From Trileptium ribeirensis (Eukaryota; Nematoda; Enoplea; Enoplida; Thoracostomopsidae): 64,000 nt of DNA. Made by a program: the position numbers and the translations under genes. The DNA lies in assembly GCA_030248225.1 (NCBI GenBank), contig JASANE010012049.1:1-64000 (forward strand), written 5' to 3'. The notes below the pieces were generated by a model. The model did not search any database and was not told where the DNA came from. It saw only the letters and a list, made by a program, of their open reading frames with translations. This document shows, one piece after another, positions 1 through 13,926 of this stretch. Each line of letters starts with the position of its first letter. Positions within the stretch are counted from its first letter, which is position 1.

Positions 1-630
1 TTTATAGTAAAATCATCAATTATGATTTGGGATGCACCTACAGCTTGTAGATGGAAAATGCAGGGCAGTTACTAAAATATTACATATTATATACATATTG
101 TGCTATAGGTTTGTTTATAAATTCAGCGATTGCGTTCAATTAGAGATAAAGGTGTGCCATTTGGATCTCTGAGACCCGGTATCACCTGCTCCCACATGGT
201 TCAATCTGTCGTAGAGCGCCGATGGGTCAAAAGTTCATCTTTGATTGAAGAAGTTCACTCAGAGGTTACACTAGTTTCGCGATTTTTTCTTAACTAATTG
301 CATGCTACAGTAATAACTGGATCATTTTTAAACATGTCATTTCTATAAAACTCTTTATAATCATAAGACTTTGTGCGGTTGTCGCTATTGAAACTAATTA
401 ATACGGCAGCAATTGCATTACGCCTGCGCCAAAATCTCCTCCTTACTACTTATATGATTACTGGCAATGAGTCCATATAGCCAGCGTTTGTCGTAGTAAT
501 TTTCGCGACTAAACAGGCTTTAAAATATGTATCGACATAATGGCATCACTGGGTCAACTGCGTTAGCGTCTGCTGAAGGATTACAGAGTCGGTATTTGTA
601 CTGTGTCTCTGTGTAGGTCGAGTTTTTCTA
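1..630. other. Unassigned AT-rich DNA
   Basis: I see no coding region with family resemblance, no RNA gene and no repeat structure here. Open frames are short and of the kind expected by chance. Confidence 0.5.
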
Positions 631-783
631 CGCCAGTGTGTCATACCTTAGCTGTATCTCTTTCGCCCATGACCCAGTCCTACGATGTTGTCAATGAGCA
701 GAGCTACATCAGTGTTGTCATATGTTAGCTATATCTCTTTCGTCGATGACTCAGTCCAACAACGCTGTCAGTGACCAGAGCTG
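631..783. repeat. Diverged 76-bp tandem duplication (two copies)
   Basis: Two adjacent copies, about 631-706 and 707-783, share GTGTCAT...TTAGCTATATCTCTTTCG...GATGACTCAGTCC and then a GTCAGTGACCAGAGCT-like end. They are offset by 76 bases and differ by scattered substitutions. No open frame is conserved between them, so this is a local duplication and not a coding repeat. Confidence 0.7.
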
Positions 784-3700
784 AAATGCTCAGATATATG
801 ACTGAAGCATGAATATTTAGACGATCATTGATAAACTGCAAATTTCACCGCTAAGGTTATTTGATAAAATGACACTCTGGTATCCATGAAAAAATAATAA
901 AGCCATTTGATAAACCTTGGAATAATGGACGAACGACGTTCGGCTGTTGCGTTTGTTTCATAGTGTATTTTAATGACCGACAACAATGTTTACTTTGGTT
1001 CACGCACATCTCTTTGGTGACTGGCGTTCAAAATTTATATCGAAAGCCCCGACTATTCACATTTCATTTAAATAGTAGTCACATTAATATTATTATTTAG
1101 GTTTAGTAATATATTTGACGCGCAACTACTTCCTGTTAATGCACCGTTTTTCGTTCATTCAGTGCTGTTTAACGGACACAGATGTGGACCGGTTATACTG
1201 GTGGTAAAGCGTTTACATTTAAATCGTTGAATAGATAGATAACTTTATGAATAAACCCGCTATGTCGAGGCTTTTGCTTAAACATCATTGACAACGCTAG
1301 TGACAACAATGGTAATGTTTGCGAAAATAAATTAAGCAAAGAATTGTATTGTATTTCTAAAATTTTTCCTCACTGCCCATTCATAATGTAAAATTTCTCC
1401 AAGCCTTTCAAAAACTGTGTGTTTGGCATCTGAAGAAGACTTTGTCGTCGTAACTGGTGTTAAACATTTACCGAAAAATGCGTAAATATGTAGTTCAAAA
1501 TGACGTACATATCACATATTCAATTGAAGACACCAAAAACCAAATGATTTTAGATTCATCATCCCGACTAGAGCCTCTTGTCTTATACAGATATCACTAC
1601 AAAGTACACTATACGCCGGCGTGGCAACTTAAGGCTTTTTTGGTACTGGGTATGCGTACACTGCCGTGATTTTATAATCTTCGATGATATTTATATGCTA
1701 TTTTGGCAGCAAATATTTAATTATAGAATCAACTAAAATTGTCAAGTGAAATTGGCCAAACTAAACCACAAATTAACTTCAAGCCATATCGCCGTCTATA
1801 TATGTCATAGAAATTTAGAAATCATTGTTTGCCAAAGTTTCTATTCTTATATAAGGTTTAAGCCTTAGTAAGGAGCTATATATCACTTCATAACCCCAGC
1901 AGTTAAATGTTTCTTTTCCGTCAGAACATCTCCCCTAAGGATTTTTTGGGCTTTCATTTAACTACTATTAATTTTTTGTAGGATAACTTTTTGCGTGAGA
2001 CTGGTTGCGATGTTCCATCTTTGCCGAAACGCTATAGCTTATTGAAATAAACAATTCTTTGGATACGGGGTTTTAATCTTGTAATTTCTTTGCTTACAAA
2101 ATATATGATATATATGTTTTTGTTGGCGTAAAGCTAGTACTTGACAGGTATATTTATTGAATGTCTTATGATAATGATGTTTGGTACCAGTGTCTGCTTC
2201 ATTACACCATGTGTTATGAGCGTACATTAATGATAGCATTCGATGTGACTACAACTAAACGTATGCTCAAATTTTATATATGTATATTGGCTCTTTATAA
2301 TATATATTAAAACTTTAATTTATCTATATATTAATTAATTTTCATGAAATATTAGATATGACTGGTTTGCTGTACTGATAGTAGGTAGCAGATGTCAAAC
2401 GTTTGGAAACAAGAATCGAAACGGAAAGATTTGCACAGGTTCTATAACTTGTTTATAAAATCTATACATGTATATTATTCGATTCCAAAGCTGTAATAAT
2501 ATTATGGAACGGTTGTACCCTCCTCAGATGCATATAGCCGTATGTATTACTCTAAGTTAAGGTCCTTATATAACCTTTAGTCCAAACCGGCCTCGAAAAC
2601 CACACACTGAACTGTTTATTTTTAAGAATATAACATTGCAACCTTCAATCCAAACTTGAATCCAAAATTTGGATATCTTAAATTTTACCATTTAGGCTCA
2701 CGATCATAACTATTAGAAGAAAACCCAATCTATTTACCGTTGGGTTATTTGACGTTAATTCACTCCAATAGTTATATACTTCAAAAGAAACTAATAATTG
2801 AAAATAAACTTTTGCAAACTATGAACCTGTCGCCAACCATAATGTAGCCCAACTGCAATGGCAGTTTAGCGTAGGTCTCCACAAGGAGTAAGCATTCGTT
2901 ACGCCCCAAGGATCTGACCCCATTCTCCGAAATATATTTACACACTCCATAACTTCTCGTGCGTCAATGGCGCGTGGAAAATTTTAGCAATTACGATCAA
3001 AGTTTCTAAATTATAAAAAATATTTGGGTAACCAATAAATGCATAGCTACTTTTGTATTCATTGATGTGTGAGATGAGTCAAAGTTGATAAGATATAAAA
3101 ATGACTGGTTACATCACTGCCGCACATAACTGGAACCATCTAACCCTAAGATGTTGGACACATATGCGGAAAACAATTTCATCCAGTGTTTGGTATAATC
3201 TATTTTTAGGTGCAGTGGAAATCACGTTATCATATTACATAAGTAATTTTGGGTTAATTAAAAATAATATTTTAATTATTGCATAAATGTTTTACGAATA
3301 TATGACCATATGTATCACCTGTTTCCTTTTTTGCGATTTTTCATTGTCGTGATATATTTCTGGCTTTAAGAGCCGATTTCGGCCCATGTGACAATTTATC
3401 AACATCGCTTTACTATTAGGTAATATATTTGTAGGGGCTGGTTCGGTCCAAAAAATGTCACACTGGTTAATCTCGTCTAGCCAAGCATGGTGTTAGAGTC
3501 GCGGCAGACTGTGACAAAATTCGGCCCTGCCTCACACATCTTAAGGTAAATGATACAAACTTGCGAACTGTTTTCGACTTCTGTAAGACAGTAAACCAAA
3601 CTTCATTTCATGGATGCGATGTGTTAATATTCATTAGCACCAGTATTGCTAGAAGCCTATTAAAGAATTTCAGCTAAGCATGTTAAATTCGTAGCAATTT

Positions 3701-3996
3701 TCAGTCTCGAAAGTTATTGTCGATTCGAGCTTGAAAAAAGGGTCAATTTTCTGCGATGCTATAAGAGACACCGGTTGTAAATTTAACTGTGGTATCGAAC
3801 AGATAGAATTTTATTGCAAAATAAAGCAGTAACAGTAATAACCCTGCTAAAACAAAGTTCATTCTAGTTATTGATAGACAGTGGAGGACATTTAACATGA
3901 AATTAACGCTTGGCTCGAACTGATTATATCCAAGTGGTTAAGCCGGTTCATAACCCTAGAATATTACTATGTTCAAACTGCTCTGAGAGAATCATT
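784..3996. other. Unassigned AT-rich DNA
   Basis: No gene recognised. The longest open frames (1457-1669 +, 2039-2239 -, 3101-3286 +) are 60-70 codons, show no domain signature and are not linked by convincing splice sites. I read them as chance ORFs. Confidence 0.5.
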
Positions 3997-4170
3997 CCAG
4001 TGGCGTCACCAGAAAAGTTCAACTGGGGGCAGGCAGTCATTGTGGCGTCAACTCAACATTATTGATCTGACGACAGCGTGATGAAAAAAATTATTGCAAT
4101 TCCAAATTGGAGGGCACTGGGAGGCACGACCCCCAGAGCCCCCACCCATCCACCCGTGGCGACGCTTCAG
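3997..4170. mobile_element. Possible hAT-like MITE remnant
   Basis: The left end reads CAGTGGCGTCACCAG and the right end, reverse-complemented, begins CTGAAGCGTCGCCAC, about 10 of 15 positions alike. CAGTGGCG-type ends are typical of hAT-superfamily MITEs. The flanking octamers GAATCATT (3989-3996) and GAATCGAT (4171-4178) agree at 6 of 8 positions, which would suit a decayed 8-bp target duplication. The interior has a C-rich stretch and no coding capacity. The assignment is tentative because both the ends and the duplication are imperfect. Confidence 0.35.
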
Positions 4171-6221
4171 GAATCGATTTTGTGTTACTTGCACAACTAA
4201 CACTATTTTTCAGTACCGGAAAACGATATTCAATGAGCGTTGAATCACAAACTAAGTCCATTGCACTAAAGCTGTACGACAAACTGTTTAAATGAACAAT
4301 TTAGGAAGCACCTATTTTCAATGTCATTGCCTCAGATACTTCACTTAGTGCATACCTTAATGCATGCACTTTCCGTTACTGATCAACATCAAAGGTAATG
4401 CTGCAAACTGCTACACAACATTAGTAATATATAAAAAAATCACGTATAATTGCTAAAAACCAACTGCGTGCCTACAGTGATTACATAGTTAAGTTTTCAT
4501 TGCTTTTCTTGATATTTAAGGGTATGTAACCTTTTTACGCAAAAAATGTTTTAGAATTTAAGTATTAATATTATTAAATCGCTAAATTTTAACAAAATAC
4601 TATAGATGACTTCCATATAAATTACAAATGTGGTATTTCATTTAAATCAATTAAATTGATAGAAAAAATCTACTGCAGTATCCATTACGGTTTCTCAGAA
4701 ACGTCCACGAAATACATAAAACCCTGAACAAAAACAGCAGTTTGAAGCACATTTCGTGCATACTCTATTGGGAGTACATTTTTACAACTAGTTCGCCACT
4801 AAATTTGTTGCGAAATAATGCAGTGTAAAAACGCTGTAGTGAATGTTATGCAATTATGACATTCAGTTTCTCGGATTTTCCATCTACTAATATTTCTAAA
4901 AGATACATCTGTTTTGATCATTTTTACATCAAAGTTGACAGGAGTCGAGAGAAAACGCTCGTGATCTACTTCGTCTATGACAGCGGAAAGTACTCTTGAT
5001 TTTCCCAACTCCAACAGGCGTCTTTATTTCTTACGCATCAAACGAGGAGTTCCGTATACATTTGAAACTATAAAGTCTATAGTCCAGCAAACGTGTCTGT
5101 ATAAATTTTTCATTCGTAAGCTGCGATGACATGATTCTTTTGCTTGGTTTATGAGTCTTTTGGGAACTTTAGTATTTTCCAAGTTGCGAATTCCCTATAT
5201 ACTACCGCGGCAATTGCAGCTGTTTTAAGAAAAATCGGAAAATAAAAGCTAATATGGCACAAAAAACCCAAAGTTTTCATATGCGGTAAAATTAGTCAGT
5301 TGGATAACCAGATATACCGTCTTCAAACGATGCATAACTATTTATTATATCTGTAAAGTAAACTGTTTTACAAGAACAGTTGTTTTTCATCCTGGGCACC
5401 AATATTTTCTTCTGTTATTTAAAGCTTTGGTATCAAGTTGAAACACAAGTAAAGACCGTAGTGGTTGTATTTTCGGTGCTCGCTAAACAAAGTGCTTGTT
5501 GACCAGCAATTCTAAACCGTTGCCGGTTGCACCGCTAATTCATTAATTTTATAAAGTGTACAAGCCATCTAAGCTATTGTCCCGCTAAATCATTGGCCCG
5601 CTAACGAAATGACCACTTGGCTCGCGTTTGGTGCAAAAACAGTTCATGCAATGTGAGAAAATAAGTAAAAGCTGCTACAGTTTAATTACATCAGCAAAGA
5701 GCTTTAAAATTATTTAAAACACTAATAGACGAATTGATGGGTTGTTTCACACTCGTGCATTAAAGTGCAAAAGATGTTAATATATATGAAACCTTCAAAG
5801 TGCTATTTAAATCGTCGAACTATTTTTACCTACGAAGCGTCGTTTCATCGTATATTTTCGACACCATAGAGTAGACACACTGGACGTTTTCTGGCAAACT
5901 CAGGTTTATATCATATGATGAAATGTAATTTCAAACGCGAAAAATCCAACTATCATAAATTCAATATTTAAGCTGTCACTTTTACAACTGAAATGATAAA
6001 CTTTGTGTTTCTGCTTCATTACAGTGACACTTATTTAAGACGATTGCCGTGCACCACTCTCGCCGGGTGAAAGGACGACAGCGGCCGGACATGCAAAGTT
6101 TACAAAATCCTGCGACAATACAGCTATGCTAGTGTTCCAAGCATTTTAAGTATATATTGATAGAAGCTGAAATCAATTTCACAGCCTGACTGACGGCTGT
6201 AAAAACCAGTCTTTAACAGAA
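4171..6221. other. Unassigned AT-rich DNA
   Basis: No gene or structured repeat recognised. A short run at about 5530-5620 repeats CCGCTAA followed by TCATT-like bases three times, too irregular to call an array. Confidence 0.45.
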
Positions 6222-6224
6222 TAA

Positions 6225-6660
6225 TGCGGCGTTTACGTTATAAAGAACCTCCATGTGGAGGTTTTGTCCCCCAATAGTGTACACCATACCATCCAGTCGT
6301 ATACGGTATATGTCTACACTATATATTAAAACAGATGTTGTATGAGACACCCTCAACTTAATTACAGCGTGAAGATGTGCCTATTGTTTTGCAGAGGACG
6401 TTAAGTACACCATTCGTAAACAGATTACATAAAGTGCGTAAATAGCAGCATGATGTAGCTAACACTATATAATTTTTTAAATTATATGGTGTAGTCTACA
6501 CGTTGCGATTATCGGCACTACACTACCTATGTATACAAACTTAAAATACCACCTCAAACACTATGGTGTTTAAGACACCAAATAATAGTTTGTAGCGGAG
6601 ACACCCGGGGAAGGGCGACAAAACTTTTATATGGGGGCCCTTTATAACTTAAACGTCGCA
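6225..6660 (+). mobile_element. PIF/Harbinger-like MITE, copy 1 (436 bp)
   Basis: The left end is TGCGGCGTTTACGTTATAA and the right end is the inverse, ...TTAAACGTCGCA. TAA lies on both sides (6222-6224 and 6661-6663), a 3-bp TWA target duplication as made by PIF/Harbinger transposases. The subterminal block TTTTGTCCCCCAATAGTGTACACC matches the other copies. No transposase reading frame is present, so it would be non-autonomous. Orientation is set by this GTCCCC...TGTA block lying at the left. Confidence 0.75.
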
Positions 6661-6663
6661 TAA

Positions 6664-9292
6664 CAATTATTGCTTTTGTTTTGTTGTAACATAAAAAATT
6701 ATTTCCGTTGAATTTTGGTTAAAACTGCTAACTGTACCTAATATCAACAGTGCATAAAGGAAACATATGACATTTTTCTACACATATTGCATTGCAAAAC
6801 ACAGTGTCTCTTAATTTTGTGCCAGGGTATGTCGGACCTGAGTTTCGCGGAAATATCACTCGGATACCTGTGATCAGTCCAACAAACACGTAATCAAAAC
6901 AAGGCGTTATACATACTTAAAACATGGGATCATTGTGTTTTGCCTCCTACCCCAGTAATGAGAAGGTTGAGGTTGATTATTAGTTTTCAGTTGGGATTCG
7001 TCTCTGTTCGGGGACAAATGCAATGTAAATGCGGCGGCACAAATGATAGGACCCTATAGTTTGTCATTGAATGTTCGCGAACATAACCCTTTTTAATTTA
7101 AAAGCGATAAAATTTTGTTCATAAAAAATTTTGATGTTTGATGTAAAAGAGCTTGAGCTTGAAAATTTTTGCTTGAGCAGACAAGGTTTTTCCCTAATAA
7201 CAAAATAGCATAGTAACCGGGCGCAGATTAAGTTTACTCACGCAAATAAATAATTTTTTCACACATAGAGTGTTCAAATAGCCAGGCGATTTGTCTATTC
7301 CATTTCTTCTAGCAATCCTTGATCACCTCCTATGATATGTGTGCGTTGTAAGTTTTGATTTCATTGATTAATTCTTGGTTGTCGGCGGCAACGGTTTGGC
7401 TTGCAATCAAACGGCCCATAGCCCGGCGATATCCAAGAACCTTCTCTTGGAAATTTAGTGTTAGTAGTGGCTGTTTCCGTATTTGTTTGAAAATTCGCTA
7501 ATTTTGAAATGAAGCATTACATAGCACACTATTCTACAACTAAATTCCCGAATGTTACACCTAGACGGACAGTAAATGGCTATGCTATATAAAAATGTTG
7601 AGCAACGTCCAGAGTTGAAGGCTACCACTAAACTTTCATGCCGGTTACATTAAGAAACATATATACTGAAATCAGTATATGATACCTAACACTGGCTGCC
7701 CTAGATGCTTTCTCCCAGCGTTGTCATTGCTTCTATTAAAATCTAGCACAGTAACTTGTAAAAACAAAAGGTGTTTATATGTGAGAATTTTTAAAACTTT
7801 TTTTGAAAATTATTTGTGCTTTATATAAGTGCTTTATATTCTCGAGAAATCGAAAACCAATGCAAAACTATCGTATCATAAATCGCCGGCAGACTTGTTT
7901 AATAGGCATGCTATGCGGCTTCAAACAGATAGACCTCGTGCCCCGGTAGATGGCCTAAAACGTTTCTCCCGATCAAGAAGCTCAAAACTACCGACCGACC
8001 GTTGCGCCGACGTGAATGGCCGAAATTTTTGAAAGCAAGTCGTGAGGTAACGGCGTGCAGGATTCTAGGCCGGCTACTAAAACGGCCTCCATGTACGCCA
8101 CCTTATCCCTTCGCTTCCGTTACCGGCCGAAAATTATGTACGTTACCTGGCAGTTAGCCGATGTTCGGTCTTTACTCCATTGTGTCGATACTATTCGGCT
8201 TGCCTGCCAACTGTTTAAAACGGCCAGCCGTTTCCCAATACTGGTATAATATTACAATACAAAATAATTAAAAAATCCTATATGTTTAATAATTTGAGTC
8301 TATCAGCCCTTAGTACAAAATTCGTCAGTTTTAATAATACAATAATTTTGGTACCTTTCCACTCAGCCCAACTCAATTGTCTTAAGTTAACTATGTTCTC
8401 ATCTCTTAATTGCCCAAAATTAAAAAAATTCTCAGTACATATAGGTATAATTTTGTTTGCCTTTGGAACCGTAGTGACTAATTGAATGTATCAGTTCGAT
8501 TAGTTCACGAATAAACGAGCTATCGATGTTTTTGTGAAAGGAATATTGAGCAATAATCTTTCGTACAATTAATAAATAAATTCGAAAAGGTATCAGAAAT
8601 ATAGTCTTTTTCTAAATTGAATTTCAAGCTGACTACAGTTACACCAAATCTATCGCTTCGCCTTGAAAAATGTGCAAATTTTTGTATTTAGCCTCGGCGC
8701 TAGTTCTAAAAATCACTGTATTTTGCGTGTGACACAGTGACCCTTGATCACAGTAACCCGATGTCTCGAAAGTACATCACACGACATGTGATTAGGTTTG
8801 ATAAAACCGATCAAGTCGTATTTAAATCTTAGGTTAAACTTATGTTTCACAAAATCTATAATACACACATCTAATTGATGGTTTTGGCCCCTCCCAAATA
8901 ATATTTAGAGTTTATCATAAATCATGTAGCGCTGCATTTCTTATTATCTTCTGTTTTAGTTTCCTTTAGAAGCCGCGCACGTTTGAACTTTGACTTGACT
9001 TTAAGCCAAGGCTATTTGTCTTTTTCTTAAGACAAGAACTTTGATACTTGGCCTATTATATTAACTTGTTCAGAAAACCGCGTTTAAATGACAGAGCGGC
9101 ATGGAGGGTGTTTGGTAAAAACTGTAATCGATGTGATTGATGTGAGTGAAAAGATATACCTACACACACAAATATACGTATTGATACATATACATGCTTA
9201 CATACCTATAGGTCGCTATGCTAAGAGTATATATTTATTATGGGTATAAAACACATATATTATGTAATTACTATTTCGCTTGCAATTGCTTG
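6664..9292. other. Unassigned DNA with a GC-richer patch at about 7880-8240
   Basis: The segment is AT-rich apart from 7880-8240, which is richer in CCGGC/GGCCG words and holds three chance-length ORFs (60-67 codons). Those ORFs do not resemble any family I know. The patch may be a decayed mobile element, but I find no terminal repeats. Confidence 0.4.
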
Positions 9293-9295
9293 TTA

Positions 9296-9788
9296 TGCGG
9301 CGTTCACGTAATAATGTCCGCAATATTTGGAACCTATGTACACCACACAGTGTCAGGCACACTGTTGACAATATGGCGTCTTAGACACCCCATGCGTTTT
9401 ATAAATTTTTTCAAGATAGCTAGCTAGGGCTGCTACTACCTCTCGACAGTGTCAAACACACCGTGTCTTGTTGCATTTTAATTGACAGTGCGCGCCATTA
9501 TTTCATCGACGTTAATACGTCGTAGACACTAATATCGAAAATTAAAAACTCTACACAGTGGACTAATAAACCGCATTAGCTACAGACGGTGTCCGTTACG
9601 GTTAATTCGCACCAAATTGGTAGCTAAGGGTGTATATGATACAGTAAAGAAAAAATGCAGCAGCTAAGGGGTGTGTCGCACAGCATCGGCCATTGATTTA
9701 CAGGAGGGGCGCCGCCCTGAAAGTCTATACGGTACTATAGGGAGACAAATTTTCAAAACAGCGTTGACATTATAACGTGACCACCGCA
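9296..9788 (-). mobile_element. PIF/Harbinger-like MITE, copy 2 (493 bp)
   Basis: The ends are TGCGGCGTTCACGTAATAATG and, inverted, ...TAACGTGACCACCGCA. Exact TTA duplications lie at 9293-9295 and 9789-9791. The interior carries GGAACCTATGTACACCACAC, GTCTTAGACACCCCATG and, near the right end, ATTGATTTACAGG and ACGGTACTATAGGGAGACAA. These same blocks occur in reverse order and complement in copy 4, so this copy has the opposite orientation. No transposase is encoded. Confidence 0.85.
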
Positions 9789-9791
9789 TTA

Positions 9792-11763
9792 TTTCTGCAT
9801 TGTACTCGCTTCGTGAAAAGGCAACGTAATATACATTCGGCCTTGTCATGTGAATTTTTCGTACGAACAGAACGGGACAATGCAAAAATTTCGATATTTA
9901 TATTTTTTATGAATTGCAATACTGTAAACGAAATAATGGGATATTTTTAGTTTATCGAATACTGCAGTCTGTGGCCGAGAGTTCATCATAAACAGTTCTA
10001 TAGCCTTGGAGTTGTCTCCAGCATTCCCTGGGGGTGAGAACGTAAGTTACATTTGTATGACCAACGGTCGTTGACAGTTGCCTCTGCAAGTTGCCTTGTA
10101 AGCGCCCGCAGTACGTCGCGATAAAACATAACTTCTGTGGCGCCAGCAATAGTTCTTTGGATTAAAATCACTGAATCGTACACGCTTCAATCCTTATCTA
10201 AAAGCGCGATCTACGAGCTATTGAATTGTCGTTCAGGATTTAATCTAAATGAATTTTTCTCTGCAACAATAAATTCATGTTCACCCAGTGCAAAAAGTTT
10301 TTCTATTTGATATCAAGAATTGATCACCTAAAGCTATTTTTAGTTCTTTTATAAATTCCAGTGGAATTTTGCCTGTTGATATTTGTTTGCCTATCCAGTT
10401 GTATTTTAAAACTTTGTGAAGAGGTTTGTGGGTGGCTAACTTTGGTGCGTATCACCGTTGCCAACACTTTTGATAGAAAAAATCTACTTTACTATGAGTA
10501 TGATGTTGTATAATATGAAGTGATTATTAACGTAATATTAATCATGATGAACTATAGTTATTTGTAAAAATTGCTTGAATAAACAATCGAGCAAACATAT
10601 TTCTAAGGTAATATAGGCTTTATGTTTTTGATAAGTTTTTATACTGATCAGTAATTTTGGTGGTACATCCGCCTTAAGCACTAATAAAACACGGTTATGG
10701 ATTTGAAAATAGCTTTAAGTAATTCAAACACTCCATAAATGTCAGATCTCTTTTTTTGTGATGAATATTAAAATTTTCAAATAAAAATAACCAATATTGT
10801 ATAACCAACATAAAAATAACTACTAAAATACTAGGTTCATCAGTTTTGTGCGTCTAATGATAAATTCTTGTAAACGTTGAACGTACGTTTACATCCACAC
10901 TAAGTTGAAAACGGCGAGCGAACGAACCAGCGAGACTATTCTTTGAGCAATTCTAGGACTTATATAAGTCATTTGATAGACTATATCTGAGTTAAATTAA
11001 TAGCTGATTGTAAACATTTTGATGCGTAGTCCAGTGTGGCTATTTTAACTTTGTAACTACGGAATTTTTGTAGAAAATAGAGTTTATTAATACAAAATTT
11101 CCCTTATAAAAATTATAGTGTATTTTTGGCGTCTGGTCATCATCAGAATCTATAGGCAATAGTTAGCGGTTCATGACTACTACGACGGAATTCTACAATA
11201 ATTGCATAGCAATGTCTTGCGGCATCAGTTCTCTGTTTAGGTGTTTTCTGACCGAGTTGTTTTTATCTGTCACAAAAATTGTCTCAAATTTACTCCACCT
11301 TTTTTATTCTCTACGAAAATCATTTAATCATCAATTAATTTAAATCAGCTAACAAAATTTGATATAGTATATAATTTCTGTTTAACTAAATAGTTTAACA
11401 GTCTCGAATAAATGCTTGGTGAGTTCCAATATCCTTATCATAAATGTTTTCTATGAAGACGTTTTCTCTATGCTTTTCTGCAACGGCGTTTTGTATTGGT
11501 TTGACTAAATTTTGCAAAAGCTATGTCTCCCTAAAGACAATTCATTACTATTTTTGACAACCTAACGACCAAACACAACGTGCAATTATCGCGCGGCTGT
11601 CTTTCAAGATACATGAAATAAGCTTAACTATGTCCTAAGTTAAATGCTACCTATAAAACTGTAACATTTTTTTGCAACCTCATAGTCAGTATTGCTACAA
11701 CAGTGCAGCTAGTGCTGATGAAAACAGTTCGATCGCACTGGGTAAAGGCATACATTCTTAATG
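9792..11763. other. Unassigned AT-rich DNA
   Basis: No gene recognised. The two overlapping minus-strand frames at 9952-10183 are about 60 codons each and show no signature. Confidence 0.45.
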
Positions 11764-11895
11764 TCGTGAGGTCCCAGGGCTAGCTAGGCCTCTGAAAGCG
11801 TCAGGCGGTCGGGGAGGGGGAAATACGGCGCTGCGGCGGGGTTGGAGCACCTGCCGGTGGGGTTTAACGCTTCAGGGGTGACCCCACCTCTATGA
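11764..11895. other. Short GC-rich patch
   Basis: About 130 bp stand out from the AT-rich surroundings, with GGTCGGGGAGGGGG, GCGCTGCGGCGGGG and GGGGTGACCCCACC. It resembles the larger G-rich island at 19.47-20.37 kb in word use (GCGGCG, GGGGAG). It is probably a mobile or minisatellite fragment, with no coding content. Confidence 0.4.
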
Positions 11896-13926
11896 GCATG
11901 TATGGTTAGAGGATTCTAAATCCCTGAACACATTTTAATAATTATGTTCTAATGTTCATAGACACTTCGTAGAGCTAATGTCCCAGCAAATTGTCACCAT
12001 CGCCCCGAGGACGTTGCGCTAATGAATTTCCTATAAGTATCAACCGGGCTCCATGGTCCTTTGCCCTACATCAAGCTTATAAACAGTGCGCTGATGACAG
12101 TAGAAAAACAATTTACAACGCTAATTTCAGATTAGTGTCTGTTGAAAAATCGAAGAATAATCACTGAGTTCAGGACACAGCCACGAAACGTAAGCTAATG
12201 CTGCGTGAATACTGTTGATTGTCAGAAACTCATTAACCACTCATACCCAGCATATCTTGGTGTTCTATGACTAGTTAACTAAAACTAGTCTTAACTGAAT
12301 TACGGCACACGACTAAAAATTTGCAGCTAACTGTAGCCGCTTGAAGATGCAACAGCCCGGCTTAGACTAAAGAATACTTTAAACTAGATATAGGTACAGC
12401 GAATTGCGAATTACTATGACCTAATGCTTCCTGCGTGTGCAATACTTTACATATGTAGCTGCAAATTAGACAATGGATCTTGCTGAGCAGGGCTAAGATA
12501 TGCATCTCGAATATTTTCATTTGTGGCATAGACCATTTTGATTCGTCGCCAAAAAGCGACTAAACATTCTACTAAATTCTCATGGTGCAAACTCCTGTAT
12601 TTTGGGTCATCTTGACAATTTGTTTTAAACAAAGCTTCGGAATAGCGGTACAAAACTAAAAAACCGTATTATATTTCTTAGCAATTATTGTATATATATT
12701 TATAAAATTCAGAATCCATATAAACCTTAAGTGGTGATGATAACTCGAAACAGTTTTTCCCTTTCATTCCACTTATCTTACCTATGCGTTGTTGTGGATG
12801 ATACTAATTGTCGGTAATACTAATTCCAAAAAACGAGATCTCCGAATTGAAATAAGCTATTAATTGATATTAGTGTTGTTGTGGTTGCTGTTGTTGTTGT
12901 CGGTGAAAAGCTTATAGCTGATTTCGCAGAAGAAAGAGTATCCTCAAAAACACCCGGCTTATAAAATCCTATTAGCCTGGCGGTGTCGGCTTTTACAGAA
13001 CACGGCTTCAATTTTGCTTGTCTGTTTATGGTTTATGTTTGTCTGTCTTTAGTTGATTGGAAGTTTGTGTTTGTCGAGTCTCTATGGAATGATGTGTGAC
13101 TGGACTGAAGTCAAGCTTTGAGAAGATAAACAAATAATTTGAGTTAAGGATTCGAAAAACATTTCTACTTATAAAACTGCCAACAAAAATTTTCATGCCG
13201 AATAACTGTGCCGAAATGATATTGTATCCATTGGTAAAAACCAATGTTGGGCAACAGTTATGAAAGCAGTCGGCCACTTGTTAACACAGACGTGTTTAAA
13301 GATTATTCCGACAGTCGTCCAATTGCTGGGTGACGGTATACAGCCCTTCGTTAACATTTTTGGGACACTAACGCCGGCGAAAGTAGTCAACCGCTCGTTA
13401 AAATTTTACGACCGTTAACGACTGCGAAAGCAATTTCGACCATTAAGGGCACACCTGCTTACTTTTTAATATCATGTGCATTAAGTTGGACTAGCGATAC
13501 TGTTAAATGTACCGATTTTGTGTTGCTTTTCGAATTACTGAGAATACAATCACTTCCTTAAAGCACAATTTCCAAACGAACGGTTTTAAAATTCTTACGC
13601 ATAAACAATTTTTGCGTACAAACTTATTTTTGTGGTTTGTGGTGTTGATACGCTGGTTCGGAAACGGAAGAAGCTTTTAATACCGCCCATTATCAATTAT
13701 CATGTGCATGTTTCAGTATCTCATATGGGTATAAAATAAATAGGAATCATTGGTCAGTGAGAGACTGCAAACCCGGCCTTTGCACAACACCAAATTTAAG
13801 GCAGTATAGCTATGGCTATAGTCCGTCTGTTTAGATGTAGGTTTCGGTACTTTAGCCGCTACATAGAACACTGTGTAAGTGTAAAACCTTCATTTGCAAA
13901 TGGAACGAATCAAACTGCGGATATAG
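11896..13926. other. Unassigned AT-rich DNA with a GTT-rich microsatellite
   Basis: No gene recognised. A short imperfect TTG/TTGTTG microsatellite occupies about 12870-12902. The 13026-13390 minus-strand ORFs (65-83 codons) overlap one another in different frames and look like chance. Confidence 0.45.
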
